64,000 nt of DNA from Trogon surrucura. Taxonomy: Eukaryota; Chordata; Aves; Trogoniformes; Trogonidae. The stretch lies in NCBI GenBank assembly GCA_020746105.1, contig CM036633.1, forward strand, positions 12,198,501 to 12,262,500. Direction: 5' to 3'. The notes beneath the pieces were generated by a model. That model worked only from the letters and a program-made list of their open reading frames with translations. It did no database searches and was not told the origin of the DNA. Positions 48,466 to 62,600 of the stretch are shown one piece after another (position 1 is the first letter of the stretch; each line of letters starts with the position of its first letter). The position numbers were made by a program, and so were the translations under genes.

Positions 48466-49636
48466 CTATCGAGACGGGCTGACGTGGCAACGGCAACAGA
48501 AGGATGCCTGAGCTGTGTTTGGGGGGGGCATCGCCTTTGACACCCCCTCCCGAGCAGGCTGACCCCAGTATTCAGTGCTGCTCTGTGCCAGGGTGCCAGC
48601 CCCAAGCCTCAGGGCTGTCTCTGCCCTGTTCCACTGCTGCTGAAGCAACTCATGCAGGTGATCCCCTCCCATTTGTATTCTGGCACTTGCTTCTCATTTA
48701 TTTGGGCGAGCGATGGTTTATTGTCGGTCCGTGGCTTTTGTCCAGGTTGATAGTTTTGTTACTGATGATTAACCTGGAGCCTTTTTCCACTTGAGTTTTA
48801 AATATCCTGGCCGGGCTGGCTTTCAGCTGCACCGTTAATACATCCAGGACAGAGAGGATTTAAGATAGCTGTTGAAGCTTGTTGTCATATTGTTAAAAAC
48901 AATCTGTGCATATAAATTATTATTCACAGGCAAAAAGTTTTCTAGGACAGAGTTAAGCTGGTAAAGACAGGCCATTTTTTTTTTCAGTGTGGAGGTAAAA
49001 GAAAACCGAGCTCTTGTTAAAATGTGAAAGGTATGAACTCGGTTAGACGTGGTTTGGGTAACAGCAGCTCAGTGAGCTGCCACCCATGGTGCCGAGCTGC
49101 CACGTGGGTTCTGTGTGCACTCTTGAGACTGCAAAAAACAAGATATTACCTTAAGTTTGCTTTCTCCGAAGTATGCATGGCTAGAGGATTTTCTCCCTTG
49201 ACCATGGCCCTTTGCTGGAGCTGGCCGGTGTGTGAGCAGGGGCTGTGATCCTGCCTTCAATGAGTGACAATTCTGTCAGGACGGCATCACGCAGGTGGGG
49301 TTGCAGGGCAGAGAGGGGAGCGCAGAGACCCCCAAAACCAACCCTTTGCCTGCAAAGCTTTGCTTCCTTGCTCCTGTCCCAAATTCCTCGAGAGGCCCTC
49401 CAGACATTAACTATTTCCGGGGAAATCCTTGCATTTCTTAATCCCTGCAAAGTCCTCTGCCACGTTTTCCCCTGTTCTGTGGGGCCGTACCCGACAGCTT
49501 TGCTGACCCAGCAGCCGTCAGTCCCTTTCCAGCTCTGCGTCTGCAATGTGGAAAGCCCTCTGTGCTAGACGGGGTCTAGTCTGGACCACAAAAAGTTCGT
49601 GGCTTCATGGTGGTCCCTTTTCTTTCTCCACGTTTC

Positions 49637-49653
49637 TTTTTTTTTTTTTTTTT
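49637..49653. repeat. T17 homopolymer
   Basis: Seventeen consecutive Ts with no recognisable retroposon body beside them. Confidence 0.9.
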
Positions 49654-51303
49654 GTCTGTGAGCTGAAAACCCTTAGGTTGTACGTATGCCCAAGATAGTA
49701 ACGTAATTATACCACCCCAGCTGCTGTCTGTAAACGCTCTGGCCATGAGTGCCAATTAAAATAAATGTAGATTATTGAGAACTTAAAGGACAAACAAATT
49801 GCTTTTTGTATAAATATCAGCCCGGGTGCTGGGGCCATGAAGATGGGCACTAGCCCACATTTGTGACCTTTCAGCAGGGCAAGGACTTTGCTCTCCTCAC
49901 AGGAGCAGCAGGCAGTTGTGGCCCAAGGTTTTTGTTGGGCTGGCTTCTGCAGCCAGGGGATTGAGGGAGAATTTGGCTGCCCTGGCCAGGGAGCTTGCTT
50001 TGGATGGAGGAGCGGAGAGGGCTGCCTGCTCTGATGGCTCAGCGAGCAGGCATTAATCTAAAGAGCTTGCTCTAAATTCAAGGCCAGGCAGAACAAGCCA
50101 AATAGAGACAACCAGCTCTGCCCTGGGGGTTAACTACCTGCTGCTGAAATGCTAATTGCAGAGAATTGCGTCCATCAATTAGAGCAAAGAGGGTTTGCTT
50201 TCTGCGAGGATGTAGGTGAGGGAGGGAGAAGCCCTGATCCTCTCAAACGAGATTTCTGCTAATCAGCCCAGGGATGGGAGGGTTCGGGAGACCCGTAATG
50301 AGTGGGACGTGAGCGTCCCTCCCCAGCCCGTAATTTAGGATGTTCTCTGTTGTCCAGAACACCCTTTTGCCTCAGGTGTTTGTGCTCTAGTTCGTACTTG
50401 TGGGTCCCTGGTTGGCCCCTGGCTGCTTGCTGGCAGGAAGAGCTGAGGTGTCCATGGCCATCACAGGTGGCTGCTGCTTCTGGGGTTTTCTGTAGCCACC
50501 TTGGCCCAAGCTGCCTGTGGTCACTGTGGAAATCACCACTGCTTGGGTCTGTCAGTGCCTTTTTGAGGGTCTGGATTTCCAGTGAGACCCTGTGTCCCGC
50601 CGGAGCTATGGTGGGATCATCCAGCAGGTTAGGGAGAAATCCACTTTTTTTTCCTTCAGGAAAATTGCAATACTATGATGCTACTAATAAAAAGAGGGAT
50701 TTCACACTTTCATCAGCTTTGGGAATCTGTTGTTCAGGCTGTTTACCCTCCCTTTTCATTCTGAGCAATGATTAATTGTCTCCTTGGACAAGGTTGTCCT
50801 CTAAATTATACTAAATTGGTGGTAATTTATGTAATATTTCTCACTTCATACAGTAGCAATCTGCTGTTTGCAGATTCTCCTGCTGGAGAAAGCTTCTGGG
50901 GATGCTCAGCTCTGTGGCTCACCCGTCCTGGAGGGACCAGAGCAACCCCACGGCTCTGCACCCTGGGATGGCTTTGCTCCTGTGAGCTCAGCTCTGTTGC
51001 TCCCCAGTGCATTCGGCTGCCTGGCAGATCTGGGGGAGCTTCTGCTTCTGTCATCTCCAGTTTATTTGTAAGGAAGAAGGAGCAGGTATATTTTCCAAGT
51101 TATCTTCTTTTTCCTACATGCCTGCTCTATTTTCCTAAACTCCTAAGTTACCTGTAGTAAAGTTACCAAAGGTTACTGTGTAAGCACTGCATGAAGCGCC
51201 GCATCTCTGAGACACCTCTTGGTACTGCTGCAGCGAATTTTTTCAGACTTTTTAACCAGCCTCCTGATTGACTTATTTCATGGACATGGGGCTTTGTTTT
51301 CAG

Positions 51304-51741
51304 GCTCCAGAGCATCGAGAGAAGAGTAACAAAGCTGGTGAAGGGTCTCGAGAACAAGTTCTGTGAGGAGCGAGTGAGGGAACGGGTTGTTGAGCCTGGA
51401 GAAAAGGAGGCTCAGGTGAGACCTTATCGCTCTCTAGAATTTCCTAAAAGAGGTTGTAGTGAGGTGAGTGTTGGTCTCTTCTCCCAAGTAACAAGTGATA
51501 GGACAAGAGCAAATGGCCTCAAGTTGCACCAGGGGAGGTTTGGATTGGATATTAGGAAAAATCTCTTCACCAAAAGTGTTGTCAAACATTGGAACAGGCT
51601 GCCCATCCCTGGAGGTATTTGAAAGATGTGTAGATGTGGTGCTCAGAAACATGGTTTACTGGTGTACCTGGCAGTGCTGGGTTAATGGTTGGACTTGATC
51701 TTAAGGGTCTTTTCCAACCTAAATAATTTTATGATTCTATG
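51304..51741 (+). mobile_element. CR1 LINE fragment (3' end)
   Basis: The longest CR1 piece in the window, about 440 bp. Signatures include CTCCAGAGCATCGAGAGAAG, CAAGTTGCACCAGGGGAGGT, TTGGATTGGATATTAGGAAA, GGAACAGGCTGCCCATCCCT and CAGTGCTGGGTTAATGGTTG, ending ATGATTCTATG. Compared with typical CR1 it has an internal deletion around 51415-51450. Confidence 0.95.
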
Positions 51742-53617
51742 ATCTCCTATAAAAGTTCGCACTGTGAAGGAGCGTTGGCTGTGTAGCAGCCTCCCAGGCA
51801 GAGGCCAGCAGCATTTTGGCATGTGTGCTTACAGAAACACCTACACAACACTCCCAAGGGCTTAGAGCAGAGGGAAGAGGATATTTGTTGCCTTTTTTTC
51901 AGTTTTGTTTTTTCAGAAGAATGTTCCCTGTGAGGATGTAGGATGTTCTGTCTCTTTTGCTGCTTTGCCATTAAGGATTTTGTCTTCCGTTCAGGCTTAC
52001 TCACCTAAACGAACAGGATTTGTGTTTTTGGCCAAATGCAGGCCTTGGATTAAACCCATGCTGAGAATGCATTGCAGCACCTTGTGTTCAGGGGACACAA
52101 ATAAGCATGCAAACTGTCTGACTTTGTCCGTGCAGAAGTTTCCCAGAAACCTCTTCACATGATGCCAGAGGGGTTGTTTTCTCTTCTTTGGCAGAGAGGG
52201 TTTATTTGTGTTTCATGGGCTGGGCAGGGACTCATGGGTGAGTGGTGGAGTTGTGCTGACTGTGTTAGGCACGCAGGTGCATTTGAGTGGCAAAGAGATT
52301 GAATTGGCTGGAGTTTTAGGGTAATTCCAGAACTTTGGGTTTTCCTGTCGCTGTCTCTTGCCTCCTAAGGTGAGAGATGCATCAATGCCCGACCAATGTT
52401 TCTGGAGCCACTGGGTAACAACACAGCCTTTTCCTAATACGCCTTTGCCCTGTCCCACGCCAGTGAACCACCCTCCCTCCCCTCCAGTCCGCCAGCAAAT
52501 TATTGCCTCTTTTTAAGTGCACAGGAACTGTGCAGAGAAGGAGCTTTGCCACGAGCCTTTGGGGCTTCTCGTGCTGTAGTCACCATCTCATCTTCGATGA
52601 GGAGATGCTGGTGAAGCCGGGGAGCCCCACTCCTGCAAATGTGGCCACCCCCCCCGAAGGCGATCTCCAGCTTAGACTCCAGGATGAAGCAGCTCTGCTG
52701 TTTTTTTTTCCCTTTAATTTCTTTTTTCCTTGTCATCGGAGGCATTTCTGCATTTGAGGAGTGTCACGGGCCTTCCGGCTCTTGTCACTTCAAAGCCTGT
52801 CGCCCTTGATGGCATTTCTCTCAGCCCGTTCCCGCCTGCCTCCCCCATTGCGGCGCAGCCCTCCCTTCCCTTCCCTCCCGCGCCCGCCGCCTTAATTCTT
52901 TATGGACAAAAGCTGACTTTAGCACAAGTCTCCTTTGATCAAAGGGAGCCTTATCCGGTCCCAGAGACAAGAGCATCCCGAGGAGATGGCAGAAATTAGG
53001 TCAGCTCTGCGGCGCTCAGCATCCCTCCTCCTGCCTTCGGGGACCCCCCAGGGCAAGGCTCTGCTTGAGGGTGCCTGGGGTCCCCCCAGCCCTCCCACTT
53101 GGGTGAGCAGCCTGTCCTCGATCCATCAGCCTCTCCTTGCTGCCTCCTGCATCCTCCAGCACCGGATCCCATCTGGCAGCTCTTCCCCTTTTATTTCAGG
53201 GTGCCCCAAATTGTTTCAGGGTAAATGTCTTCATTCAGGGTGAAGCTGTCAGATTGGGGCTAGTTGGGCTACTGGGATAGGACTCCTATTGTATCTTTGA
53301 GGTGATTATTAGGTTTTTTGGGTGCCTGGTAGCCTGGGTGCCCAGCAACCAGCAGGAAGCGTTGGAGGGAAAGGAGGGACCCACAGCTCAGCTGGATGGA
53401 CAGGATCACACCACAGCCCCACAGCAGCATTCAGCTCAGCCCCGTAACCTTTTGTACAGCTCATTAACAAGAAATGCTAAGGAGAAGGAGGGCAGAGCCA
53501 TTATAGAGCAATTTATATGTAAATTCCTAAAGTACCAAATAAAAGCAAGCTCACTGGCGTTCATTAGGAAAAAAAAAATTATTGAATTTTCCTGTACGTG
53601 TCTAGTTTCTGTGCGTG

Positions 53618-53637
53618 TTTTTTTTTTTTTTTTTTTT
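53618..53637. repeat. T20 homopolymer
   Basis: Twenty consecutive Ts; no attached retroposon recognised. Confidence 0.9.
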
Positions 53638-56600
53638 AACTTGGCAAGACAAAGAACACTGTCAAGTTGCCTCTTTGGCTTCTTTATTCTCTGGTTGCAT
53701 CCTTGCTGCATGCAGGCACAAGTTAGGGCCAGGTTCTCCTCAGCCCAGGTGACATGGGGGGTGAGACAGGCAGGGTCTGGCCTCTGGGGTCCCCAATAGT
53801 CCCTGGAGAGGGACGTGCCACCTGGGACACTGAGGCAAGTCCCCAGTGAGATGCTTTGCTGTCCCCACACCATCGTGGGAGCCTGAGGTGTTCCTCAAAG
53901 CCTGGCACCCCTTGGAAAGGCAATCCAGATACTTCATCCTGGAGGGATTTCTGACAAAAGTGAGTTTACCTTTAGCTAAAACCTGATTTTTCTCTGCTGT
54001 GAGGTTTTAGCTCACAGCTGAGGGCTGCCTCTGCCAGCAGCAACAGAAACAAGGTAAAACACATGTATAAATTGTTAATCAAACCGTTATCTATAATGGC
54101 CCTGAGTAGTGCAGCTGGTGGCACTGCTGCTGCTGGAGACAGCACGTTGGTGTCTTTGCATATTTGAAAAACAAGTTGATTTTCTCTTCCTGGTGCTGGA
54201 TTTTCTCTCGTCGAGCTGAGACCGCACACTGGTGAGTTTGGGGGTCCCAGGGTCCAGCTGAAGGCCTGGGGAGTGCTTTGCTTGTGTCGTAAGCCTGGGT
54301 GTAGTTTGATTTGAGGCAGAAAATCTCAGTGAAGACTATTTGTTGACTTGAATGCAGAGTGGAGGAGCTGCCTAGAGTGAAAGTCACAGCCTAAGCGGGT
54401 CTTTTTGCACCAGTGATCGTGTCAAAATCCCAGATCCTTCTCCCATCCCAGTATCTTTGTGTTCTGGCTTCTTTACAAAGCTGCTCGAGTCTGTGAAAAC
54501 CCTTCCTTCATCAGCTCTGTGACCGTCAGCAGCAACCGTAGCTGTTTTCAGGGGTGTATGACCCAGCAGTGGAGGCACAAGGAGGCTTTTTGGCCCCGAC
54601 ACATGCTGAGCAGGGGCAGGCTGTTTGTGCAGCCGTGCTCATGAACCTCCGAGGCCATCCAGGTACTGGGGCTCGGCTGGCTTCCAGCTGGCAGCTTGGG
54701 TGTTTGGGGACTAACAGCAATGCTGCCCCGTGCTTGGCATTCTGGGTAACCTTATGCAAATTAGTGTAAATACAACAAGACCTACCCCGTTAACATAGTG
54801 GTTGCTTTGTCAGGTGTTAGCTCAAACATGATTCTATCACATTTCTCGACACACAGTGCCTGGAGATTTCAAAGACAGACTTTCAGCAGCTGTGCAAGGG
54901 AAAGATACTCGAATGGGAGAGAGGGAAAAATGGAAAATAATCAGAGTTATAACATCACTATCAAATATGTAGCAGCCTGTGTCCTGGAAGAGATGTGTTC
55001 ATTCTCTCTCAAACCATTATCATTGTACCAAATGCAAGAGCTCACTCTGGGATGCTTGTGCCCATGGCCAGGCATTGCACACCCAAAGCAGGTGCAATGA
55101 GCAAATGTGTCCTTGGCCTTACCCCTTCCTCTCCAAACAGCTGCTTTTACTTTTTTTTTATTTTTATTTTTTGGTAGCTTGTGTCAGCATTAGAATTAAT
55201 CCTCAGCCTCCCAATGGGCAAAGAAATATTAACCCTTTCTTCTTGCTCTGCATTAGTGAGAAGCTGAGCTGTTGGCAGCTCCTGCAGAGGATGAGGGTTG
55301 GGGTAAGAAAAGTTAATCATTGGAGTTGGGAAGTCTTGCTGGAGCAGGAATGGGGGCTGCCACAGCCCCAGCAGGAGCAGGAGTCGGAGCTTTATGCAGA
55401 CCTGGCACGTTAATGAGCAGTTTAATGAGGAGCCACATCAACTGGCAGCTGTTGGCTGCCTGAAGGGACAGAAAACCTTTCCCTGGTACTTGTATCATGT
55501 GTTTTCCTGCTTCCCCAGGTGCTTTGGTACCACTACCTGGAAGCAGAGGAATGCTTGTCAGCTCTGCTAGGAACTGCTCTAGATACTTGGCTGTTTCTTT
55601 GTTTATCCAAAATGACTCGCTGGGTGGGCTGAGGCTTTAATCAGTGACTGGAGTAATGGAGACAAAGACCCAGCTGCCAGATTTCCCAGTGACCTGGGCA
55701 GCCTGTTCCTTGCGCACCTGTGTTGACCCTCAGAAGTTAACTGGGAAAAAACACGAGAGCTCAGAGAACTCATCTGAAGAAAGATGCTCAGGGTAAAAGA
55801 CTAAAAGAAACGTTACTGAATCATGTCATGTGAGAAGTCAGTAAAGAATAACATAACACAGATCTGATGGGGTGAATCTGGATGCCAGACTCCACCTTTG
55901 TTATGTCCACAGTATATCTCCACTGATGCCAGAGAAATATGATAATAACATTTCATCTTAATCTCAAGGACATAAAAATAATGCCTATTGACATCTTTTT
56001 TTTCTTCTTCTTTCTGGCATTTAGTCCATGGAAAGCATTGCCTCATTCCCATCAGGCACTCCCTTTCTGGTCCTGTACCTTCCCCTGAGCTCAGCTAAAG
56101 CAAAGGTCACCCCAGCTGCATGGAGTATTTGTTTAAGCTGAGTAACTACTTGCATCCTGCTCTGCTCCAGCTCCTGTCAGCTCTGGAGTCGTCTGGTGAC
56201 CTCCTGTAGCATCATCCCCTCCAATGTCCCTCTGGTGCAGGAGGGCTGAGCCCTGGCAGGACCCCAAGGACCACCCAGGGCCCAGGAGGGGAGAGGTGAA
56301 GACAAAGCCCCAGAATGTACTTTTACCAGCTCATTTCCAGCTCATGGTGGAAGATCTGAAGCAGGTCTTTTCTCTAACATGGTACCTCCTGGGGCATAAC
56401 AATTAATCAGCCCCCATCTGCCATCTACCTGGGAATTAGCTAATTTCCTGAGGATTAGCCTAATGGTCTAATTATTCCCTATATCACCTCTCCTCCTGCT
56501 CCTCATTAATTCTTCGATTGTTTCATTTGTAAAATATCGTTAGTCTCTTTTATTTGAAGACGTTCAAGAGACTTTTTCTGGGGTGTTTTTTGCATGCGTT

Positions 56601-57549
56601 TCTTTTCTGAAGAGTCCTTGCTGACACAAACCTCTCCTCAGCCTCCCTGAGAGCAAGGACTGGGAGGTTTGGTCCTTACAGTTTGTCATCTCCCCCCTGC
56701 CTACATGAAAAGCGTCTAATCCAGTTTTGTTCTTTTGTTCCCCTCGCCTGCCTAACGTTACACTGCAAAAGGGATGTGTCTCTAGAGAAGCTGCTTTATG
56801 AGAACTCCTTGACGGGAGTTTAAGGGTTAGGGCATAAATGTGATTTTCTCTTTCAGTGGGTGTTTAGCTGGTAGAGTTTGTCCTGGGCTCTAAAGAATCC
56901 AGCTGCATTTGCAGAATTTGCTTCTGCCTCCAAGCAGCGGTTATGTGTCCACACCTTGGTCTTTGTTCACAGGGCACATGTGGTCATCCCCAAAAAACAC
57001 TAACCAAGCAAAAAGGAAATTAACCACAGAGCAGCCTTTTGTGACGGTGAGTGGATATGTTTGGAAGTGCAGGGCTGGATTCTTCTTCTCCTATTCCACC
57101 TGCCTTTGCAGAGTGACTTAGAGGTTCTTTTAAAGAAGCAGCCAATTTGCTGAGTCCTCTGCAGAACCATCGTGCCCTGGGCTTGGCTTTTTACACCCTT
57201 CACACACCGTGATGTGCAGGGAGCTGGTCTAAATTTTGGTTTGGGACTGGAATGCCCCTGATTGCATCTAGAGCTAAAAGTGTGTTGAAATATGCCTTCC
57301 TTGGTGAAAAAGGAGTGTTTGCTCTCTCCTCTCCACTTCGATGCTAGAGCTGGGAGCCAGTGTCGGGGGGATAGTCCGATAAAGCTGCCACCGTCACTCA
57401 GGCAGAGGGTGGCTGAATCACTGCAGACAATAATCCTCTATTGATTTTGCCTTGTTTTTACAATCATTTGAGAATTTTCACTAAGCAGAACGAAAAAATC
57501 TTCTGATCCCCCAGAGGGTTCTCTTGTTCCTCTTGTTCTCTCAAGGAAA

Positions 57550-57577
57550 TAACAACAAACAAACAAACAAACAAAAA
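57550..57577. repeat. AAAC microsatellite
   Basis: About five units of AAAC/CAAA followed by an A-run. Confidence 0.85.
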
Positions 57578-58053
57578 AAAATCCAGAAAAATTAAACCCA
57601 TGAGTAAACCAGAAATAATGGGGTAGAGCTGGCTGAGAGTGCTTTGATGTTCAAATGCATCAGTTGCTTGTTTTGGTCCTTTCCTTTATAATTTTCCTGT
57701 GCTCATTTTCTTAACTTTCTGTAGGCAGGATTTCAGTACCAGGCACGGCTCCTCAACAGCCTGTGAGCATTTCCAGCCCTGCACAGGCTCGTTTCTTGGC
57801 TGGGCCCTTGTGTTGGAGGCTTTTGAGGATCTGCTTGGGGGGTCATTCCTCTGGGACAAGTCCATCTGAGAAGGTTTTATCTACATTTTGATGAGTTCCC
57901 AAAATATGCATTTGCGCATCAGCTCACGGTGTCTGTTTATGCTGGACTTGGGCGTCAGGATTAATGTAGCCTGGAGTTTGTGCCCATGTGGTGGTTGTCT
58001 CTGGGGCTTCTTGTGGGTTGGAGGTGACTCTGAAGCACTTCCCATGGTGTGGA

Positions 58054-58083
58054 GGTGTGCGTGTGTGTGTGTGCACGCACGTG
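58054..58083. repeat. GT microsatellite ending in CACGCACGTG
   Basis: Alternating purine-pyrimidine sequence GTGTGCGTGTGTGTGTGTGC, then ACGCACGTG, giving a tract of potential Z-DNA. Confidence 0.85.
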
Positions 58084-59591
58084 TTCTTGGCGATGGGGGT
58101 CTGCACATCTTGTCCGTCGTTGCAATAGAAGCCAATTCCAACTGCTGGCAGCACCGTTCTGCTGCTCAGAGGTGCTTGTTGGCTCACACAACTGAAAAGA
58201 TTATGACATTCAAAAGAAATAATTTATAAACAGCAGATGTTTCATAAACTATGATAAAAAAAAAAAGAAACCCACAACAACTAGAACACCAGCCCACCCA
58301 GTATGTGCATGTGCCTCGACTTGGAAAAAGGTATCTAGACAGAGCAGCTGCTGAGAACGCCAAGGGAGGTCTGCTCTGGAGCAGCACTGAGATACACATG
58401 ATGCTGAATGCCTAATAAGAAATTCTGAAGTGATACAAAAAGGGCATCTGTGGGAAATTAAACTCACGCATTTCTTATAAGAAATAGGGGGAAGAATGAT
58501 ACGAAATGGGAAGATGTAAAGTGGGCAATGGGGTAGGAAGAGGGAAGAACAATAATGAAGAGTGGAGCAGAGCTGGGCCACAACGTGAAATGCTTTGACA
58601 GTGAGCTCTGAGCAAAGCTGGAGCACTTTGCAGGTGGCAGCCAGCAATGTCACCTTGTCCCCTGAGCCTGACGGGTGGGAGCGGGGCTGCTGCTGGGGAA
58701 CAGGTCCTGGCGAGGGCAGCAGAGGCTGACACTGCCGTGTACCCCTCACCAGCATGCTTTTTTGATACAACTGGAAAAAATTCCTTTCAACATCAGAGCA
58801 TTCCAGCTTTCAGTTTGATCGATTTCATTTTCTCGTGCGTCTGCCAAATAACGACATGAGCATTTTCAGAAAATGCTCCCTAACTACCTGGTTTTGGACT
58901 GTAGTCAGCCCTCCTCCTCCTCTTGGCCCCTGCATCCCCTTCCCAGGTGTTGGCTGTAGCTAGAAGGAGAAGGTGGACATCTCCCTCCCTGTGCTCCAGC
59001 ATGGGGCAGAGCACACGTATGGGGTGCAGAGCTGCTGAGAGAAACCTCCGTCCAGCTGTGGCTCCTGGGGGCACATCTGCCATGCACCACACAATCAGAA
59101 GACATCTTCTGCAGCCCCGACCTTGGTGGCCATGAGCGTCCCTCATACGATTACGTAGGTCTCTCTGAGGCATTACAGGGATGTAACTCATCTGAAGGAC
59201 CTTCAGTTCCTTCCCAGCTGGCTGTTAATCCTTGTGTTTGCCCCAGAAACTCCTGGGCAGAGATCCACCTCTCTTGGCCATCTTTGAGCAGCCCCCAAAA
59301 TTGCCTCCAGGGGTAGCCAGTGAAGTGTCTGCTAATCTGTTCACCATCTGGGTAAGGATCTGGGTGAAACAGATGAATGTCTGCTATTGCCACCCAGAAA
59401 CTACTGACCAATGCAAATGGAATAGGGAGCATAGAAATGTGGAGTGAAGGAGGTCTCAGGAAGGATCTGTTCAGCCCCACCTCAGGGAGGCTGGGTCAGG
59501 TAGCCCTGGCTGGCAGGAATCTGTGTGCCCACCATGCCGGAGAGTTGACAAATTTGGTAGGAGCCAGCCCTACCTTAGGTGGGATCTCCAT

Positions 59592-59623
59592 CTGGCTAAA
59601 GACGGAACTGGCTAAAGACAGAA
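59592..59623. repeat. 16-bp tandem duplication
   Basis: CTGGCTAAAGAC(G/A)GAA occurs twice in a row with one difference. Confidence 0.85.
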
Positions 59624-62600
59624 CTTTCATGGCTCCCATTTCTGTGACTGCCACGTTTGTGTTCTCTGCGTTGCACTGACTGCCAGAGGAGACACTTCAC
59701 AGCACGGTGTCTGGGTACCAGGCACATTAAATCCAGAAAACACAGGCATGAGTGGTTGAATTTGTTAAAGACTTCCGGTAGCTGTTCCTCCTTCTAGCCT
59801 GTATTTCCTTTAATTCATTCTCCCAGTTTGTCCCTGTCTGTGAGCCAGTGAGGTTTCTGGGCTTAGGGACCTTTTTCCTTACTGGATGTGTAATGGCATC
59901 CAGAGCCTGGGTTTATGCTGCATTGCAAAACCAGCTGTGACCAGTGTGGGCATCCTGGAAGAAGGAGGCCACGTTCTGGTTTAATAATAACTTGGTCTCC
60001 CTGGAGACCATCACACAGAGATGAGCTTCAGAAAAGGCTCATAAAGGACCTTAGAAATCCCTGTGATTTTCACTCTCTCTCCTCTTCACACACCTCAGGT
60101 CCATCACCGTGGAGTTACTTTGGCACAGCAGGCTGTGCATTTGCAGGGGGTTTATTTTTTCCTGGAAAGACAGAGAATTCATACAAACCTGGTGCTGCCT
60201 CACCCCCTGGACCAGGGCTGAGGTCTCGTGTTCCTGTTCAGAATTTTGCATTTGTTCTCATTTCCATGAATGAATTGCTTTTTAGAGGTGCTGTGCATTA
60301 GAGAGAGCTCGTTCAGATAGAATCAGTGCCATCACTATTACCCGCGTCGCCCTAGAGTTTCAAGCTCACGCCCCTCACATGGTGCTGTGTCCTTCTAGAC
60401 ATGAATTTCTCCAGTATTGAGGAAGACAGAGGGCCAGCCTGGAGATGCCTGTCACAGTTAGGTCTGAGCGAGCACACAAGGCATCCTTGTCCACACGTGA
60501 TGCCTGTGTGCAGGTGGGCTTTGCAGAGATGCTGCAGGAGCCGGACCAGACACCCCAAAAGTGACCTGCTCCAGCAGGTCTCACTCTCGATGGGAGCTGT
60601 CTTGTGGCCATATGAAAATGTTAATATTTTCTTCATAGAGTGAGGGCTCTGAAAAGTCAGCTATTCCTTGGCTTTTCCAGCAATAATAGATTGATTTGGG
60701 GATGATGGTTACTTGTCAGAGCAAAAGTCCATCTACCTCAGCACCCTCATCTCCAAAAGCAGCCAAGGCAATGGGTTGAATTCAGGGGAAACAGTGTCTG
60801 CATTTCCCCAGCCCACAAGCTGCTCTCCCTGCCTGCAGCTCAGGCACTTTCTTGAGGAGCTATGTTTAATAATGTTGATGGACCTTTTTCCTCATGATTT
60901 TGTCTAATTGCTTTTTGTATTTCTGGATATCCATTTGCTAGTCTCAGCCAAGGAAAGGTTAATGAATTAGAGCCCTTAAAAGTGCCTGAGGGGTTTTAGA
61001 AGAAGCAATTCTCCAAATACAATGCCTCATGTTCTCACACTGTCATTAAGAGCTGCAGGATAGTTTCAGGGGTGGTTGGTGCAAGTGTGGGGACCCCAGC
61101 CCTAACCCTCTCCTGCCCCCTTTCATGACCCAGAGAAATTGGGGTGTTTTCTCTGTGTCTGAGTGAAACCTGCTGTTCCCGTTGAAGCTATTTTATTCTG
61201 TGCTTGGTGGGGTTTATTTCCTTTTATTTATTAATTTTCTGTCTGAGAAGGAGGCAGAGTTGGGACTGGTTTTGTTTCAAATGTGCAGCCTGAAAAACAA
61301 CTGCTGCTTATTATGGATGATTTTCACAGGGCCCAAAAAATGAAGGAGAGAAGAAATATGAAGGAGTGAAATTTGGCACCGGTGGAAATAATCGACCTGG
61401 ATACAAACTGGCTGGAGGAGAGGTGGCCAGGGGAGAGAGGTTTTGCCAACGTGGTGCTGCTGGCAGAGCCCTGTGGGGTGGGATGTATGGCTGGTGTGAA
61501 GGATGGGAGGAGGATCCTTACTCTGCTCACCCCTTACTTGGCCAGATGTGCTGGTGGGACACTGGAACATCTGCTGGAAGCTGAGGCAGCTGCCAGCCCC
61601 AGCGATGCTCTCCTGGCCCTCTCGCCCCACCTCACACCACCCCTGGGGCTCTAGTCTAGGATGGGAGAGGACATCTGGGTTTGGGAGAGGCACAGCTTTG
61701 CATCTGCCTGTGCACAGGCAGGGAGAGCAATTGCTCCAGCAGCAGCTGGGCTAAAAGAAGTGCCTGGGGAACATTCCTTCTTTTTATGGGGTGTTGTATT
61801 TACAAGCAGCGCTAGGCTGTGGCTTGTGACTGGGAATTGTTGGTGGCTCCAGGGTGACAGCAGTGGCTGGGGAGCAGCAGAATGACGTGCTTCTGTCCAG
61901 GACGGACTCTGGGACCAGCTTATGCAGGGAAGGCTACTCAGCTCCTAAACCTGCAGTTTGGGGGTGTAATTAGGGCAAGTAGATTGTAATTAATCTCAGG
62001 GGTTAAGCACACAAACTCTTGAAGTGTAGGAGTTGCATAAGGGTCTCCTGGAGGCTCCCACAGTGGTGGCTGTGATGCCCTGGCTCCTGGGAGAAGGTGC
62101 GGGTGTAGAACCCCATCCCGTCTGTGTAACTGCAGGGGACCTCTGTAATATCACCTCTAAGTATATTTTATGGAGAGGGTCAAAATAGGACAGGTGAGGT
62201 TACACGCTGCGTGGTGGGTACCTCGTGCTGGTTTGAGAGGACAGGAGTGAAGCTCCAGCATCAGTGCTCATGGGGTAGGTCTAACCTTCTGGGACCATGA
62301 GGGAAAGCTCTCCTGGAGGTCTGCATCTATCTACAGGCTGTAATCACCCTGACCAGGCTCACCTGGAACCTGTTCCCACACACCCACTGGCTTCCAGCCC
62401 TTAGCCAAGGGCTCTATTTAAGCTCAGGCTCGCAAGCAGTTGCTTCTTTTTTGGCTGGGCTGTGTGGGTGCTGTCCATTGCTTTGCTTGCTTGGCTCTGG
62501 CTTCAGGGTTGCATTTGGACCATCTTCATTGCTATGGACCTGTGTGGTGACAATTACGGCTCCAGAACTGGCTCTCCTTGCTCTTGTACTAAGCCGCTTG

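Larger units (their letters stand above)
44541..51303. other. Gene-free stretch rich in AT blocks
   Basis: No recognisable gene. It holds AT-rich, non-repetitive blocks near 46430-46700, 48311-48465, 48860-48960 and 49675-49830, and a T17 run at 49637-49653. Chance frames only. Confidence 0.55.

Noticed and set aside
58249-58770. 173-codon minus-strand frame rich in Cys, Leu and Phe
   Set aside because: Hydrophobic residues come from pyrimidine-rich DNA; no recognisable family, and the C-terminal end runs through a poly-A/T tract.
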